This document shows positions 20,746 to 35,700 of a stretch of DNA of 64,000 nucleotides, one piece after another. The notes beneath the pieces were generated by a model. It made no database searches, was not told the DNA's origin, and worked only from the letters and a program-made list of their open reading frames with translations. This DNA is from Trichobilharzia regenti (taxonomy: Eukaryota > Platyhelminthes > Trematoda > Strigeidida > Schistosomatidae): assembly GCA_944472135.2 (NCBI GenBank), contig OX235270.1, positions 81,229,168-81,293,167 of the forward strand, written 5' to 3'. Each line of letters starts with the position of its first letter. Position 1 is the stretch's first letter. The position numbers and the translations under genes are program-made.

Positions 20746-23700
20746 GTATGCCCATATTTATAATGGTATGAACAATACTATTCTGATCTGCTTACAAATT
20801 CGAATTGATGGCATAATAAAAGTTTTGTTCCATATTATGCACGATAATACAGTAATATTTTTTTATTTTTTGTTAAAGTTCTATTATTCATACTCAAATC
20901 ATAGGAACGCTGGAATTACTGCCAATGTACCTTATGAATTAAAGGGTTTTTCATTAATTACTAGTTCCTGCTAGATAATAAAGGTGATAAAGTTGACTGG
21001 AAGAATAACTTACAAAACTATCACAGTTATATGGATACAACTCAGTTACTTCGAAACACCACCCTCTCCATTTTTTATATAAGATAATGAGCGTGTTCGA
21101 ATCAGGCACATTTGTTTTCAGCCTTTTGTTGTAGATCTCAAGTAATAATCCTCATAGTTTTAGTTGTCGCCTATCACTTGTCGAAGAGCTGAGTAGAATA
21201 GGAAATTTCAGCACGAATACAACTCTCCTAATTGTATTTACTTTACAATAACACCTATTATCACTGCTTCCTTGTTTGTACTTACACCATGTCAATAACT
21301 ACTATTTTACCGATAGCACTGCGTCCCATTTTCGAAGCCACTAATGTGCTGAATGTAAACGGTTAGGTGATTTGGGTGATTCTATAATGGAATAATTTTA
21401 TGTGATAAAAACAGTGATGTAATATTACTTACTGGTAACGTTTCGAGTACATCTTGTTGGTCGGAATCTTATCAAGGTGCTCACATGAATTGCAGTAGCT
21501 AAGTTTGACTCTAAGCTATGCGTGCTTCTGGGGTAAATAATTTTACATATGTTCTGGAAATACCATTAGTGAATAATATCACATCACTTTCATCACATAA
21601 TTGCTCTAGTAAGGAGCTATATTCTGCTGCATTTCCCAAGTTCTGTTCATATCAATTTTTGCCGTAGTCGAATGTCCATATGTCCTATCCTAGTCTGTCA
21701 AGTTTGCAACCAGTTGGAAATGTCTGTTTATTCCATAGGACACACAAGATAGATTACTGTTGTACCTAAGTCACTGATTTGGTCCTTTAAATGAATAATT
21801 TAAACTCGTAATTAAGCTTACCAGGTACCACTGATCACTGCGCTTCTTCCAAAGTTGATGCAATTTTTCAACATTGAACTCTGCATAAGAGTTCAGCAGT
21901 TTAAGTAAAGTGTAGGAGTTAGAAAAAAGTGAATGGATCTGCGCTACTGAGGAGTATTTTGAGCCATGGCAGCAGCGGTCTCTAGTTATTGGTACTTAAT
22001 GTCTCGAGGACTATGGGTAGGATTTATACACCTTACGTGGCCCAAATCAACAGTCAGACTTCTTTGACTGATGTCATGTTTCGGTCTTATCACCTCCAAC
22101 TTTTTTCCAACCTAATTCTTTTGTCAGCTAACATTGTTCGACGAGGAATACGATAGCTTGGCATGGTTAGCACATGCCCACACCGTCATAATAGATACCC
22201 CTTTACAGCCTCATCGGTTAACTTTACCTCTTTACCTACTCTAACCGCAATATTACTCACCATGTAATACCGCTTAACGTGGGTGGTTGAACGCAAACAT
22301 TCAGTGGCCACGACTTGCATCCATAGAAAAGAACAGACCAGATTGATACTCAGTACACACATCCTTTAATCAGCAGCTGGATATCATATCTTTGCCAGGA
22401 ATGACTTTAGCTGGCAAATGCCATATGAGCTTTTTGAATTCCTTCTAAGGTTTCGTCAACAATAGGGTTGATGTAGCTTCCCTAATAACATGTTCAAACA
22501 TCCCACACCCTGTCTCCAAACTAAGAATCAGTGCAGAGCAGTTTTGCAACTTTTTTCTTGCATTTAACAAGTCTAATTTTGGGCCGGAAATTCGAAGAAT
22601 TACGTTTCAGGTGCTCAGAGAATGAACATCAGTGGTTATCATCACTTCAAATAGCATCTCCAGACGAGTTCTTACTTGGCTGTATGTATTCGAGTATGGT
22701 CTCCCTTAATTAGCGCGACACACTTTATCCCCATCTCCTTTACCACCAGATATTTCTACAGCACCTCTCTGTCAAAAGAGTCAAATTCTACCTTAAAACC
22801 GAGAAAGAGGAAGTGTTGTACGCCGGTGATTCCAGGCATGTTGCAGAATCTGCTGCAGGGTGAAGATATTACCAATACACACTCTTCTGGGCCTGAAGTC
22901 TGCTTGGTTTACTCGAGTTTATTTCTCCTGAACGCCACTTAGGCCCCACAGGATTGTTGGACCCAAAATTTTAGACACGAAATCAGTCAACCTATTTCTG
23001 TTATAATCATAATAAGACATAAATTGGGATAATCAACGGTTCACACAAGTCTAATGGGACTCTCTCAAATTCCCACACATTGCCTAGTATCTTAGTTAAT
23101 CCACCCAATAGTTCATGATTATCTTCTCTGAATTCCTGGGATCGTTCCACTAGGTCCCACTGCTTTGCATCGTTTCAGATTGGAGACCGCTTTTCCAATC
23201 TCAGTTGTACCTAAAAGACAAATGTCTACATTTCACCCAGGTAGATGTTAGATGCTGGGTATATTTAGCCCGGATGTAGGCTAGTTGAATGGCTGCTCAA
23301 AGTGTTCGTCCCTCCTCCCCCAAAGTCCCAATCGTCTACCTGTGAGCTAATTAAAATACCGTTTATCAAAGAAATCATTTCGCTTATCATTTGTTTTGAT
23401 AGTGAGAAAGAAAGAACTAATACCTGTTAAATTATTCGTCTACTTACTTCGTGGTTCTTTGATGGAGTATTTTCTCACATTAAATTTTCAACATCTGACT
23501 TGTTTTCGAACGGTTGTTGCTGCAGTTGTTTTGTAACCAGGCTCTTGGGTTTTTTAGGCATTATCAGTAAATGAAGGAAAGATCTGTCATTCTAGTACGG
23601 TATTATTTGATTGAGGACGGCCCATACTGAATGCTTTTGCCATAAAAAAATGAAGAAAAATAACACAGAAAAATGCGAGAAATTTGACGGACAAGTGAAT

Positions 23701-26700
23701 AATAAATAAAGCTGATATCTTCGGAGAGTAACAACAAAAGTTCGTGAGATAAAGAATGATTAAAATCGTAATTGCTTACCTACAGTGCACAAATACTTCG
23801 GTGTCTAATTGTAAAGAACCGTATATGATCGTATTTCACTCAGTAAAAGCAAATGAAATGCAGCTTTCATTTCATTTTACTGCTTTACACACCAAAGGGA
23901 CTCAAAGGTTCAACATAGCTATCCAGTTAAGAGTCTGGTATCCTTGTCCTCTTGAAAGCAGTGTATAGTAGTCAGTTTCGATATCAGTTAAATGCTGTAG
24001 CCGTGTAAAGTTGAAATTGTTGTAGCTACGTAATTTTAGCTACTTTTTAATCCCATATGAACTACATTGTTTTTTATTTTGTGCGTGTTTATTCCATGCA
24101 GTCGTTCCTAGTCTGTCTGTACATTTTTTAAGTTACCAGGTAGTTATCTTCATAAACCTACTTTCCAATGTAACAGAATAAAACTATTCGGACGCTGTAT
24201 ATTGTGTTTTAGTTTGTTACACAGCGTCCGCACCTAACTGAGTCGCACTACTTGGGGTGAATTACGTGCCTATCACTTCTCAGTTAATAGAAAACCTCCA
24301 GCAGCAAGTAGGACCACGGTGTTTCTTAACCTTATGAACTCACTGAGCAGGAATTCTCTTTAGAGTTATATTTTAGGAAGGGACGTCCCTTAGAGATTTG
24401 CCAGTATTTTGAGCACCCTATAGAATGTAACCACCCTGCACCTTTGTTCTTAAATATAGCTTTAGGAGATTCGAATGACCGTGACGCTTATTCGTTCCAG
24501 ACTTCTTGTTTCTGCTGCTATCGCATGGCAGAAGACTGAATGTACAGGTCAAATGATTGTACAAGTTGAGAAAAGAAGTAAAAAGCAGTAAAAAGAGTTG
24601 GAAACTGCATCTGTATACAGAATTAATGGTTGTCCTTGCTCATGACAAGAGCTTTCTGTGTGAACAGATGTATATCACTGTATTATTTTGTGTGGTACAT
24701 TTGTTAGTCCCCGTACTGTATGAATTTCGTGTTTAAATGATAATAGTTCACCCGACTGAGCTATTTTCCCCAATATTTAGGTGTTGACTCTTATATCCGT
24801 CATTTGCTGGATTATTAATTGTTCATGAACGTATTTTTTGTATCTTGTTTGTACTTTCCAGAAATGGGTGTATTACCCGAACTATCTAAGGCGGTACAAG
24901 AAATGGACTGGATTTTACCCACAGATATACAAAGCGAAGCTGTCCCGTTGATCCTCGGTGGAGGTGATGTTTTAATGGCTGCTGAAACAGGAAGTGGAAA
25001 AACAGGAGCATTTTGTTTACCTGTACTACAAATTGTTTACGAAACTCTGAAGCTTCTACAATCTAATAAACAAGTAAGAGGAAGTGTAATTTAGTATTTC
25101 TTCATAGAGCAAAACTAATGTCTTACCAAAAACTTCAAGTGGACAAATGAAGCTGAATGTTTATGATCGGACTGAGGCTATGGCTATAGATAGTAACGGT
25201 CTGCTATGTCAAAGTCGTGATCCAGGTGGATGGCATGGAGCTAGAGCGAACCGTGGAGTAAAAAATTCAGGTATTTTTCAGGGTTTTATTACAATATCCG
25301 TGAAATTTGTAAACGGATATATTTCGTAACCATTATTCTCCTTAATTTACGTTAGTTTATTTCGTAGCCAGATAACGCATTTCATGATTTCATAAAACCC
25401 TAATGGTAAAATAGACGAAAAAAACAGTTCTAAGGGACTATTCGCGTAAATTTACATGGTGTTCAATTGTTTGCTCTTCTGTTTGCCTAAACCATTAGTC
25501 ATGAAAGTCTTAGACAGTATTTGAAATCGAACTGACTTCTAGGGTATATTCACACGTAATATTCTTGTTCAGCTAAACAAATATTTTGTTTTTGAATAAC
25601 AGTATAACTTAGACAATCGCTTATTTTCCCAGCGAAATGATGATAGAAATTTGGAATTATAAAGTGTAAAATAGTAATTCAAGCACTATTTCCTCTATCT
25701 TTGCTTTTATTTGAAGAAGATAAAATGAAGCTTAATCAGTGGTCACTGAATCCAATCTCTGGTGTGCTCTAACGACTTGTAGTCCTAAATTGCATGATAT
25801 TCAGGATTCCGGCCTTACGCCTCTATCACGTCAGTGGGTGTTGGTGATATAAGCTACTCATCATGTGCTTGTATCTCCCCTAACTTATTTGTGCTCTCCA
25901 CTATGGATAAGGTTTTATTTCGATAAATCACACAGTGTTGTACAGTAATATTATTTGATAGCGTTTCGAGCACAAATTATTCTTACCTACACGTTCCCAG
26001 TGAAACACAGGGTTTCAAGCTAGTGGCTTGAAGTTTCTGTAGCAGTGTTTGGTTTTACAGGATGGGGTTGCTAGCCTCATGCCCAACCTTTCCTCTTTAC
26101 CAGGATTATTTCTGGCTTAGCGAGGTAAAGGAGTGCGTCGGCCGGAGATCGAACCCTGGGCCATGTGAATGGTCGCCGAGCGTCCTAACCGCTATACCAC
26201 CGACGGACTAGCACAAATTATTGCTCATAATAAACTTGTGATTACAAAGTTGACTTGTCGTCTACTCTTGATTCTATTTTTTTAGTTGGGCAATTTTTGG
26301 GAATTAGGTAAATCATCCTATCAAATCGCATCTGTATTCCATAGAAAAAGTAGCCCGTTTTATTGAACCAGCATCACTTACAGTGGGTTTGTATTTGGGA
26401 ATAATTTGAGTGCCTAAATATCCGAATGAACTGGGATGTATTATGTATTTCGCTTCCTTACCTTTTAACATAGATTAAGTGCATAAAAGTATTCTTTTGC
26501 TTTTACACATGATTGATGACTATTTTATTCGACAAAAATAGGTCGTTATTATTATGAGGCCCATGTTACGGACGAGGGCCTTTGTCGGGTCGGTTGGTCA
26601 ACTTTGAATGCATCACATGACGTTGGGACTGACGCTGAAAGTTTTGGCTTCGGTGGAACTGGCAAAATGTCTCATCGTCGACAGTTTGATTCATATGGTG

Positions 26701-29700
26701 AACCTTTTGGGAAAGGAGATACTCTTGGATGCTTTTTAGACCTTGACAATGGTGCTGTCAGTTGGTCGAAAAATGGTTAGTTGTTTTGCAGCACCCTTTA
26801 ATATCCATTTATACTAATTTTTCCACAGGCTTAATTGATGTTCATCTATTACATTACCGTATCCTGGAGATTAACTTCATATTTACTTTGACTTATGAAT
26901 TAGTGTAACACTTTGCGAGGAGGTGCATCGATTCAAATAGCTAAAACACACTTGAAAGATGACAAAATGGCAATGATCTTACTATAGACAAACAAAGCTG
27001 ATATAAGGATGATGACCGCAGATGTAAGGGAAAAGGACACTATAAAAGAAATGGTATTAGCAGCCGGAATTAGTAAAGTTTCAGGGAAGTAAAAAGATGA
27101 ATTGGAGGGAGTACGTAATGAGAAGATGTAACTCATTGGCTTAAGCACTCTGTGGGTCCGAGTTCCGATTCACCTACTTTAGTATGGGTTACTGGGTACT
27201 ATTATCAGCATTCACACAATAGGTGTGGCTCAGTCTGATGCATAAAGAATCTGTTCCGGACAATTCAGCTTACAGAAATATAAAGGGAAGAGCTTTGTTT
27301 ACGTGCGGAAGCGTTTCAACAGTTAAGATTCCTCTGTTGCCCATACCCAGTTAGTTGACTTCTTGGAGCTACTAGAGGAGAAAAAGATTTAGTTTTGAAT
27401 AATCTCAAGGCCTCAAGAACAGAATAATAATAGCTTTATTTCTTTTTTATATAATGTACAAAATTTTCCAGCAGAGTTTACTGTATGGTATTTTCTCTTC
27501 ATGCAGGATCTTCAAATAAAATATTAATCGACAGCAGATCGTGTGGCATAATGCTGTCTGACCTGAACAATCCATTATGATATTTCTTCTTTTTCTCCAA
27601 GAAATGCAATTGTGAGACCCAAAAGCATAACTCAGGAAAAGTTACCTGATGTACCAGGATACGTTTCCACCCATGGTTTAGTAGAAACTTGCAAATCAAC
27701 AGGCTGCAAACATTTTAAATACCCCCTAGAGTAAATTAATACAACTAGCTATCATATTTTAGTAGATTAAAGCAAACTGAACAAAAGAAATTATATACAG
27801 TATAATGGTAGAGGTTCGGGTAGTACAAATTTTAAGCAGGCCACCTACTACTCAAGAACGACTAACTGAAACTAATCAGATCCAGCCTGTTCAGTAATGT
27901 TTGTGGAGTTTCTCTATAGAGAAGACTATACCGTTGTCTGCAGATAACCATAAAATATGTCGAGATGTACACTTTTTCGACTAACCTTTCCTGAGCCACC
28001 TCCCTCATGACATTACACCGTATAGTTTTTCATTAAATAATATCAGACTAATAGCAGTTTATGTTTAATCGTTCCTTAGTTGAGCTTAATAATCAAAACT
28101 CAGTTTTCACTTGAGGCTGTGGCTGTTTGGTAAAATGTACCCTAATAATTTGTGCATTTACACTGAAATAAAATGAAGGATAGATCTAAAATGAATAAAT
28201 AATGCTTCTCTGTAATTAACTTCCATTCTTTATTAATTTATCTATTTAATATAATACAAATTACTACCGCCATCTTTTCAGGTAAAATATTTGGGAAAGC
28301 TTACGACATCCCAGCTGCTTTACGTTCCAAAGGATTATTTCCATCAGTGTGTTTGAAAAACGCAGAGTTAAAATTTAATTTTGGCGACAGCACATTCAAT
28401 TTCCCACCTCCAAACGGTTGGACAGCAGTCAGCTTGTGCTCAGAGGCAAACAGAGTTGAAACAACATTCAAGGGTAAGTGTTTCTATATCCGCAATTATT
28501 TACTAACTATACTGCAGTATTGTGGTAGAGACATCAAACCACAGACAAAATAAATTTATTCTCTGTCAGGATCTGAGAGGAAAGCAAAAGTGAACTTCAG
28601 CACATGAAAAACAGCACTACATTTAAGGATGGCAGAATGGCGAGGTTGTAGGGGAAATGAGAAGGTTAATGTTATAAATCTGCGAGTGCAAGTCAGACGG
28701 AAGCGGACTCCTAATATTTAACTGGCGAGCCAGTAATGTACTCCAGTCACCTAGAGGATGACCACAACTATACACCATGCCATGACCATCGTAATATCAC
28801 TAGCAGCGTCGAAAGCTCTCATATGGTAGGAATCGATCTCTTCTAGGTCATAACAGCAAGATTCAATTCAAAAGGAAGGAAATTTACAACCATACAACGC
28901 TATGCACCTACAAACAACGCAGACCCGGTGGGGAAAATAGGACTTATGTAGACTAACAGCAGACAGTAAAGAGCAGCGTCCCAGCCACTTGGAAATATCA
29001 TAATTCTAATGGATGATATGAATGCCAACCAAACTCTGACCAGAAACGCAGGAAAAGAACTCATCATTAGCCAAGAGGCGCTCGGTGAATTAAATGAGAA
29101 TGGAAAACACTTTGCAGACTTCTGTACCAGTAATGATTTGATAAACAGAGGCAGTGTGTACAAGCACACAATTATACAAAAGGTGATATGGATTCTGTCA
29201 AATAGACGCAAAAAATCAGGTAGACTTCATCTGAAGAAAGTGGAAATGCAGCTGGAGAAATGGAGCAGATTTCGATTAAGACTACTATCTAATACAACGA
29301 ATCTTCCAGATTAGGTTGAAAGCTTTCAAAGAATCTGGGGACGAATCACAGTTCATGTTCAACACTTTGAAACTAAAAGATGAGGCTGCAAAGAACACCA
29401 CCACATTCATTAGGGAGAAGTCAGAAGCACTAAGCAACATCACGGATGACACATGCATGGGAAAATACCGGAATTCTCTGAAAACGAAATGAGAAGAAAC
29501 TTGTATGTGCAAGAAGAAGATACGAGACAAGGAGTAGATCGCTACCAACATCCGGAAGGTAGTCGAGGAGACAATGATGCTGAAGCAGATGAATCAGTGT
29601 AGAGATGAGCAACGAAAGCAGAAGATGAGTACAACCTACACAACATTAAACAAAGGAGTGAAGGAGGCTGATTGTAAACAAAAGACACAACATTGGAAAC

Positions 29701-32700
29701 TGAGGAAAAACAAGTTGCAGATAAGAATCATGCTCTTATCCACCCCAAACAAAAATTCGTCAACTTTGAAGAGGCCCTTGACAACATCGGCCTTATAGTA
29801 ATTTGAAAACTGCTTCAACGCTTAATAGTGTAGTGTCGCCAACATTTGTAAATCTCTTTCAGTACCTATTTGATGATACCGCATGTCAAGTAATTCACAG
29901 TGGAAAGTTCAGTTAAGCTTTTGAATTGAAGACATAAGATAAGTCTGTCTATTATCGCCTATGATATCCGTGATTGTGGTAGACTGGATCACGCCAACAC
30001 ATTATGGGAACTGAGAACCCGGGCATATGTCTGACCAACGAAAAGGAATATAGATGATCTAGACTTCCCGGATAATTTATTTCTAATGTCTCATAAACTC
30101 AAGGATATACAAGCGAAAACCGACAAGTTTGCTGAAAAGCCAACGCAGACAGGATATCAGGTGAACATACAGAAGACAGAGTCTATGAAGATACCTAATC
30201 AACAACAAAAGGATAACAATTCACGTCAATATTAACGTCCCGAATCGGAGTCGTAGGAAAAACAATAAGAAAGCTTAACCTTGAGGAAATCACCAACCAG
30301 TAACAACAGAATTAACGTGTGCAAATACGATTCGGAGATACATAACTTTCTAAGAAACGGTTACAAACAGTACAGAATAACCTTCAGCGAGAAAACAACC
30401 AATCAGAAGACGTTGCTTCTGTGCTACCAACAACGCTAATAATAATGTACATAAGAATCTATAGATATCTCTTCATTTTCTCAATAAACGATCTGTTGCC
30501 TGGCCGTCGTCTTCTGTGGTTACAGTGTCTACTTCTCACTCGACACCCAATTATTTTGCAACCATTCGGTCAAATCTTGATCACAGTTCATATGATGTGG
30601 TATTCACTAGTTTATTAGGTCTCCTTATTTTAAGATATGGAGTAAAGTTGCTCAGTATATCGACAAATTTACTTATTTAGGGGCTTGGATCTCATGCCTT
30701 ACGAACCTCAGTGGACCCCGAAGGGCTTTTTGGTATTCGTCAGCGTGCGTCATCTTTTGGGTCGATGTGATATCTGCCAACCCATAAGAGCTTGTCTGTT
30801 TTGTAGTAGTTCTTTCTGCCTCTTGACTGAAACATGGATATAAAAGATATGAAAGAATTACAGGATTTTAGACTGTAGGTTTTGATGTTCACTGCCTGGT
30901 GTTAGGTGAGGAACTTTTGTAAGCAACAATGAAGATAGTCGTAATGTGATTGGTACGGAAGGTAAGTCGGTTATCGAAGTTATGATACTTCATTGACTCA
31001 TCTGTCTAGGACGTCTGCTGCTTGTGTCTAAAGACGAATACCGTCAATGGCTCGTGCTAGCCGAAGTGGAATTAGGTTGTAAAGGACCTAGAGGTGGCTA
31101 GACCAAAGTATGGGATCACTTGGTTCGAGCCATTTAGTTAGTGAAATGCTGTGTTTGGCAAGGTTTCTCAAGACGCAAAAAAGCTGTGATCTGAGACTCT
31201 TGATGACATGATTTGAAATTGCCTTTTAAAAAGTTCAGATGCACTGAACCGATCTAAAAGGTTTCAATAATTTATGCATTAATTCAGTTTGTGACACGTA
31301 TTTTCATTTTTTGTAGTATGATTAAGTCTCTGTTTCCTCTCTTTGTACACCTTTCTAAAGTGTATTTATTTTGGCTAGTGCACTATTTTGAAAAGTTTCA
31401 CATCAATTTTTCAGAAAAACAGGCAGATCCTAATAAATCTGAAATTCGGTTATCAGTAGTTTTGTTTTTATTATTTCTTGTAATCTTAAAGATATTTGGC
31501 TGTTATTGATTTTAGCAGCTTATACCTTTCAATTTGTCCCCATAGTGCAGATAAAACTTCTTATTAGAACTGAAGTGTTTTTAATTTTTAGCTACCGTAT
31601 CTGCTGCAACCAGCAAGCCCAAACCAAATGCCCCACTCGCTCTAATTATCGAGGTAAGTAATTTCATCATAAATTTGTGTTGCCGATAACTGGAAGACCT
31701 TTTAGTGGTGGATAAGCATTACTTTGTTTTTAAGGAGAGCTATGTTTTCATTTGTCAAAGCGTTTTTCACCTCTAGCAATGTAATATTAAGAAGACACGA
31801 CTTGTGAAGAAGTGGTACATATACGAAAATGTCATTCTTTCTGAGTTATTTATCTAAACTCACTGTCAAACGAGATTTCCACGTCGTTTTAAAACTTCCA
31901 TATGCCCTCGGACTTCCTGATTTCCAACAATACTGTCATGGTTATCAGTCAAAAGCCTACAAAGGCGTATTCCTCTTTGCTTTATACATCTTTACTAGAA
32001 TTTCGCAATTAAACTTGTTCATTTTTCGCAACCTAGGTTCCCTTTTATTAGGAAAGATGGACGACTATCTAGACATCAGTTTTCTAGTTACTGTCTACTG
32101 TTTTAGTTCTGATTATGTTGCGTTAGTGAATTTTGGGATCTTTCAATACTATTTTCACTTTTAAAATGCTAAATATCGGCCACCATGTCAAGAATTTTCA
32201 TTAGTCTGCTTGAATACCTATTGTCAGAAATCAGTAGTAAGTTTTTTTAATTAGGATCCTAGGGTAGTTATTCAAATGGAGCTGTCAACCATGCAGATGT
32301 CCTAAACCCTGATCAGGAAATCACAGTGTGTTTTACAACATTCTAAAATTTCGGAAAAATTAAATACGTGATGCGTTCAATCACGAACAAAATAAGGTCC
32401 AACGTGTTCAGTCCAGTTGTCTGACTTGGAATCCACAGTAGTGCATCTATGCAGTTTGTCACACCTTGTAATAACATACAAAAAATGGAGCAAATAAGTA
32501 GACATGATTGTTAATGATCAAAAATGAGTGTTTAGAATCCATTTGGTCAGAGGAGAATTCATTCTGCATTAGTGAGAACTATTTTGACGCATCTCCTAAA
32601 TCTTAGCCGGTAAAAATACCCTCCTATGTAGCAATAACCACGAAAGATTTCATGGATTGATCCATTAAGTGAGTGGCCCGTATTTTTGATTTCATTTCAG

Positions 32701-35700
32701 ACTCATAATTTTTAACAAAACACAAGCTAATTATTTACCTGTCAAAACATTTTACACTTTTGAAGACAACCGCATGTAGTTTGGCAGAACCACAATAAAA
32801 CACAATGTTCACAACCCTGTTTTTTTCTTATCTTTTATCCGCCATACACATAAAACTCACATTATATCTTGTGCTTGTTACTTAACTTCTTTCATATTAA
32901 TTTGCCCGTAGCCTTCTCGTGAATTAGCAGAGCAAACTTTCGAACAAATTAAAAAGTTTAAACGTTATTTAAAAGATCCAAGTCCACGTGAATGCTTGTT
33001 AATTGGTGGTGCTAATACTAAACAACAAATGGATGAATTGCATTCTGGAGTGAGTTCTTACTGTTATTATTTTATAAGGTGTATTAATGGTTAACTTCTC
33101 TATGTACACTAAAATGAGATATTCTTTATAGCTGACTAGGCATAAAAATGTACACATTTTGTTGATAGTGCATTTATATTTCTGCCTCATTACCATATAG
33201 CTGTCTTATTATCTTTCTCTATTTCAGGTTGATATTGTTGTTGCTACTCCTGGACGTCTAGATGATCTTATCTCAACACAATCCCTTCTCTTGAGTAGCT
33301 GTCGATTTTCGTCTTAGATGAATGTGATGGTCTTTTATCAGCGGGTTACGGTGATATGATCACGCGAATTCACAATCAAATACCTAAGGCTACAGCGGAC
33401 GGAAATCGTTTACAGATGATTGTGTGCTCTGCCACTCTCCACTCTATGGATGTTAAACGATTAGCTGTAAGCTTTTGTTTGGATTTATGGATATTATTAA
33501 CATTCTATTTTGTGAAATTTCTTTTGTCCCATTCAAGCAATGTTTTGAAATGTAAACTTTATTATTATTACTAATTCCTTTAATTCTTAGAGGAACATAG
33601 GGCTTCAGCCGCATATCTCCTTTGCGTTCGGCTCTCTGCCAACGTCTTCACCTGGCTCGGCGTATGCCCACATGCCCTCCTCCATGTCACCTTCGCACTG
33701 ACGACCACCTTACCACTTCCCATTCGGGTTCCACTCGAAAGCCTGACGTGTGATGTCACTCACTCGATGGTTTTCCCAGAGTATGGCCAATCCATCTCCA
33801 TGTCTTCCGGCATATTTCTTGCACAGTCGGTTCCTGGTTGGTTCATTCCCAGAGATCCCTGTTGCTGATCTTTTCTGGCCGCCATCTGATTTTGAGTGGT
33901 ATTGAGCGAAGGCAGCTGTTGATGAGGGTCTGTAGTTTGTTCGAAGTGCCCTTCATGACGCGCGAAGTCTCTGATCCGTATAGTAGCACTGACTTCACAT
34001 TGGAGTTGAAAATCAGCATCTTATTTTTCATACTGAGTGCTGTTGACCTCCACACAGACTTGAGAGAAATGAAAGCTTGCCTTGCTTTCCTAATTTTCGC
34101 TCTAATATCCTCGTCAGTTCCGTTCGCCTGTAGTTGAAACGATGCTTCCCAGATCGGTAGGTAAGTGATGTTGTTTCTTTCAGACTTCTCACATCTATGC
34201 TGATTCTTATCTGTTGTTGTTGTTGTTGCTGTCGGTGTTGGCCAGGAATCTTCATCACCTCTGTTTTATCTATGTTCACTTGAAGTCCTATCTTTGATGC
34301 TTCTTCTGCCAACTTGTTGCTTTTCACTTGCATATCTTCCAGTTTGTGGGAAATCAGACATATATCATCGGCGAAGTCCAGATCCTCCAAGTTTTTTGTG
34401 TGAGTCCATTTTATGGCTGCTTCCTCATTGCCCGTTGTCTGTCGCGTTATCCCATCTACTGCAATCAGGAAGATCATTGGTGATAGTAGACAGCCTTGTA
34501 TCACTCCCGTCTTCACTTCGAAGAATTCCGCGAGTTTCGCGTTGTAGATTACTTGGCATGCACCATCGTCGTACAGCAGTTGGATGAGATATATAATTAG
34601 AAAGAAGAGAACACGAAGTTCAGCAAAAATATCTTTTCGGCGATTTCATTCTCAAAAGCTGTACAATCGCATTTAAATACATGATTTTACATGGATACAA
34701 TTCTGGTTTGATTCCACATAATTACGACGGCGAATAAAAGGTGATAATTATTTTCAACTAGATATGGTTTACGAGAGGCTTAGAAACAAAATTGCACAGG
34801 ATTAGAACGGATAACAAGCCATATAGGTGTTTTCACGATCTGAGATATATAATTGTTCGTGGCACCCCGTAGTATTGAGGTAGTTTCCGAATCACTGCTC
34901 GATTGACTCTGTCGAAGTCCATTTCAAAGTCAATGAAGTTGAGATAGAGAGCTGACTGCCATTCCAAGCTTTGCTCAATGATGATCCGTAGTGTGGTGAT
35001 TTGATCACTACGTGACTTGTTTCTCCTAAATCCAGCTTGCTCCGGTCGGAGTTTTTCATCCAGGGCATGTTTGATTCTCTCCAGGATGATGCGGTTTAGT
35101 ATTTTGCTTGGGATGGACAGGAGCATAATTCCGCGTCAGTTTTTACATTGACTTAAGTCTCCTTTCTTTGGTAGTTTGAATAAGTATCCTTTCTTCCAAT
35201 CCTCAGGTACTTTGCCCACTTTCCACACCTCCAGTAGTGGTGTCATCAAGTTCGCTGTTGTCTCCGGGTCCATTTTCGATGCTTCTGCTGAGATTCCATC
35301 TGTTCCTGCTGCTTTTCCAGCTTTTAGCATCTTGATTGCCTTCAGGACTTCTGTTCTCGTCGGGAGGTTGATGTTCACTGGTAGTTCTGCTTCCGCTGTT
35401 GGTGTTAATGTGCGCGTTCTAGGCGGCGGTCGATTTAGAAGTCTTATGAAGTGTTTAGCGCAGTGTTTTTATTTACTTCACCTCTTTGGTGATTGACCTT
35501 CTATTGTCATCCTTTACTGGCTTAATTTGTATTGAACTTTTCCTCGACAGGAACCTAGTTGTTTGGAAGAGTGTTGCCAGGTCTCCTTTTCCTGCAGCTT
35601 CATAATGTTTTCTTTTGTCTTCCATGACACTTTTCTTTACTCTTTTGATCAGCATATCGCAGCTTACATTCAAATCCTGTTTTTGTTGCTCGTGGATGCC

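Noticed and set aside
26140..26206. tRNA gene on the - strand
   Set aside because: It has A and B boxes and an acceptor-like stem, but no proper anticodon loop, and is followed by a SINE tail.
31829..32164. 111-codon frame in DDX1 intron 6
   Set aside because: No homology recognised, AT-driven hydrophobic composition, and no splice or promoter support.
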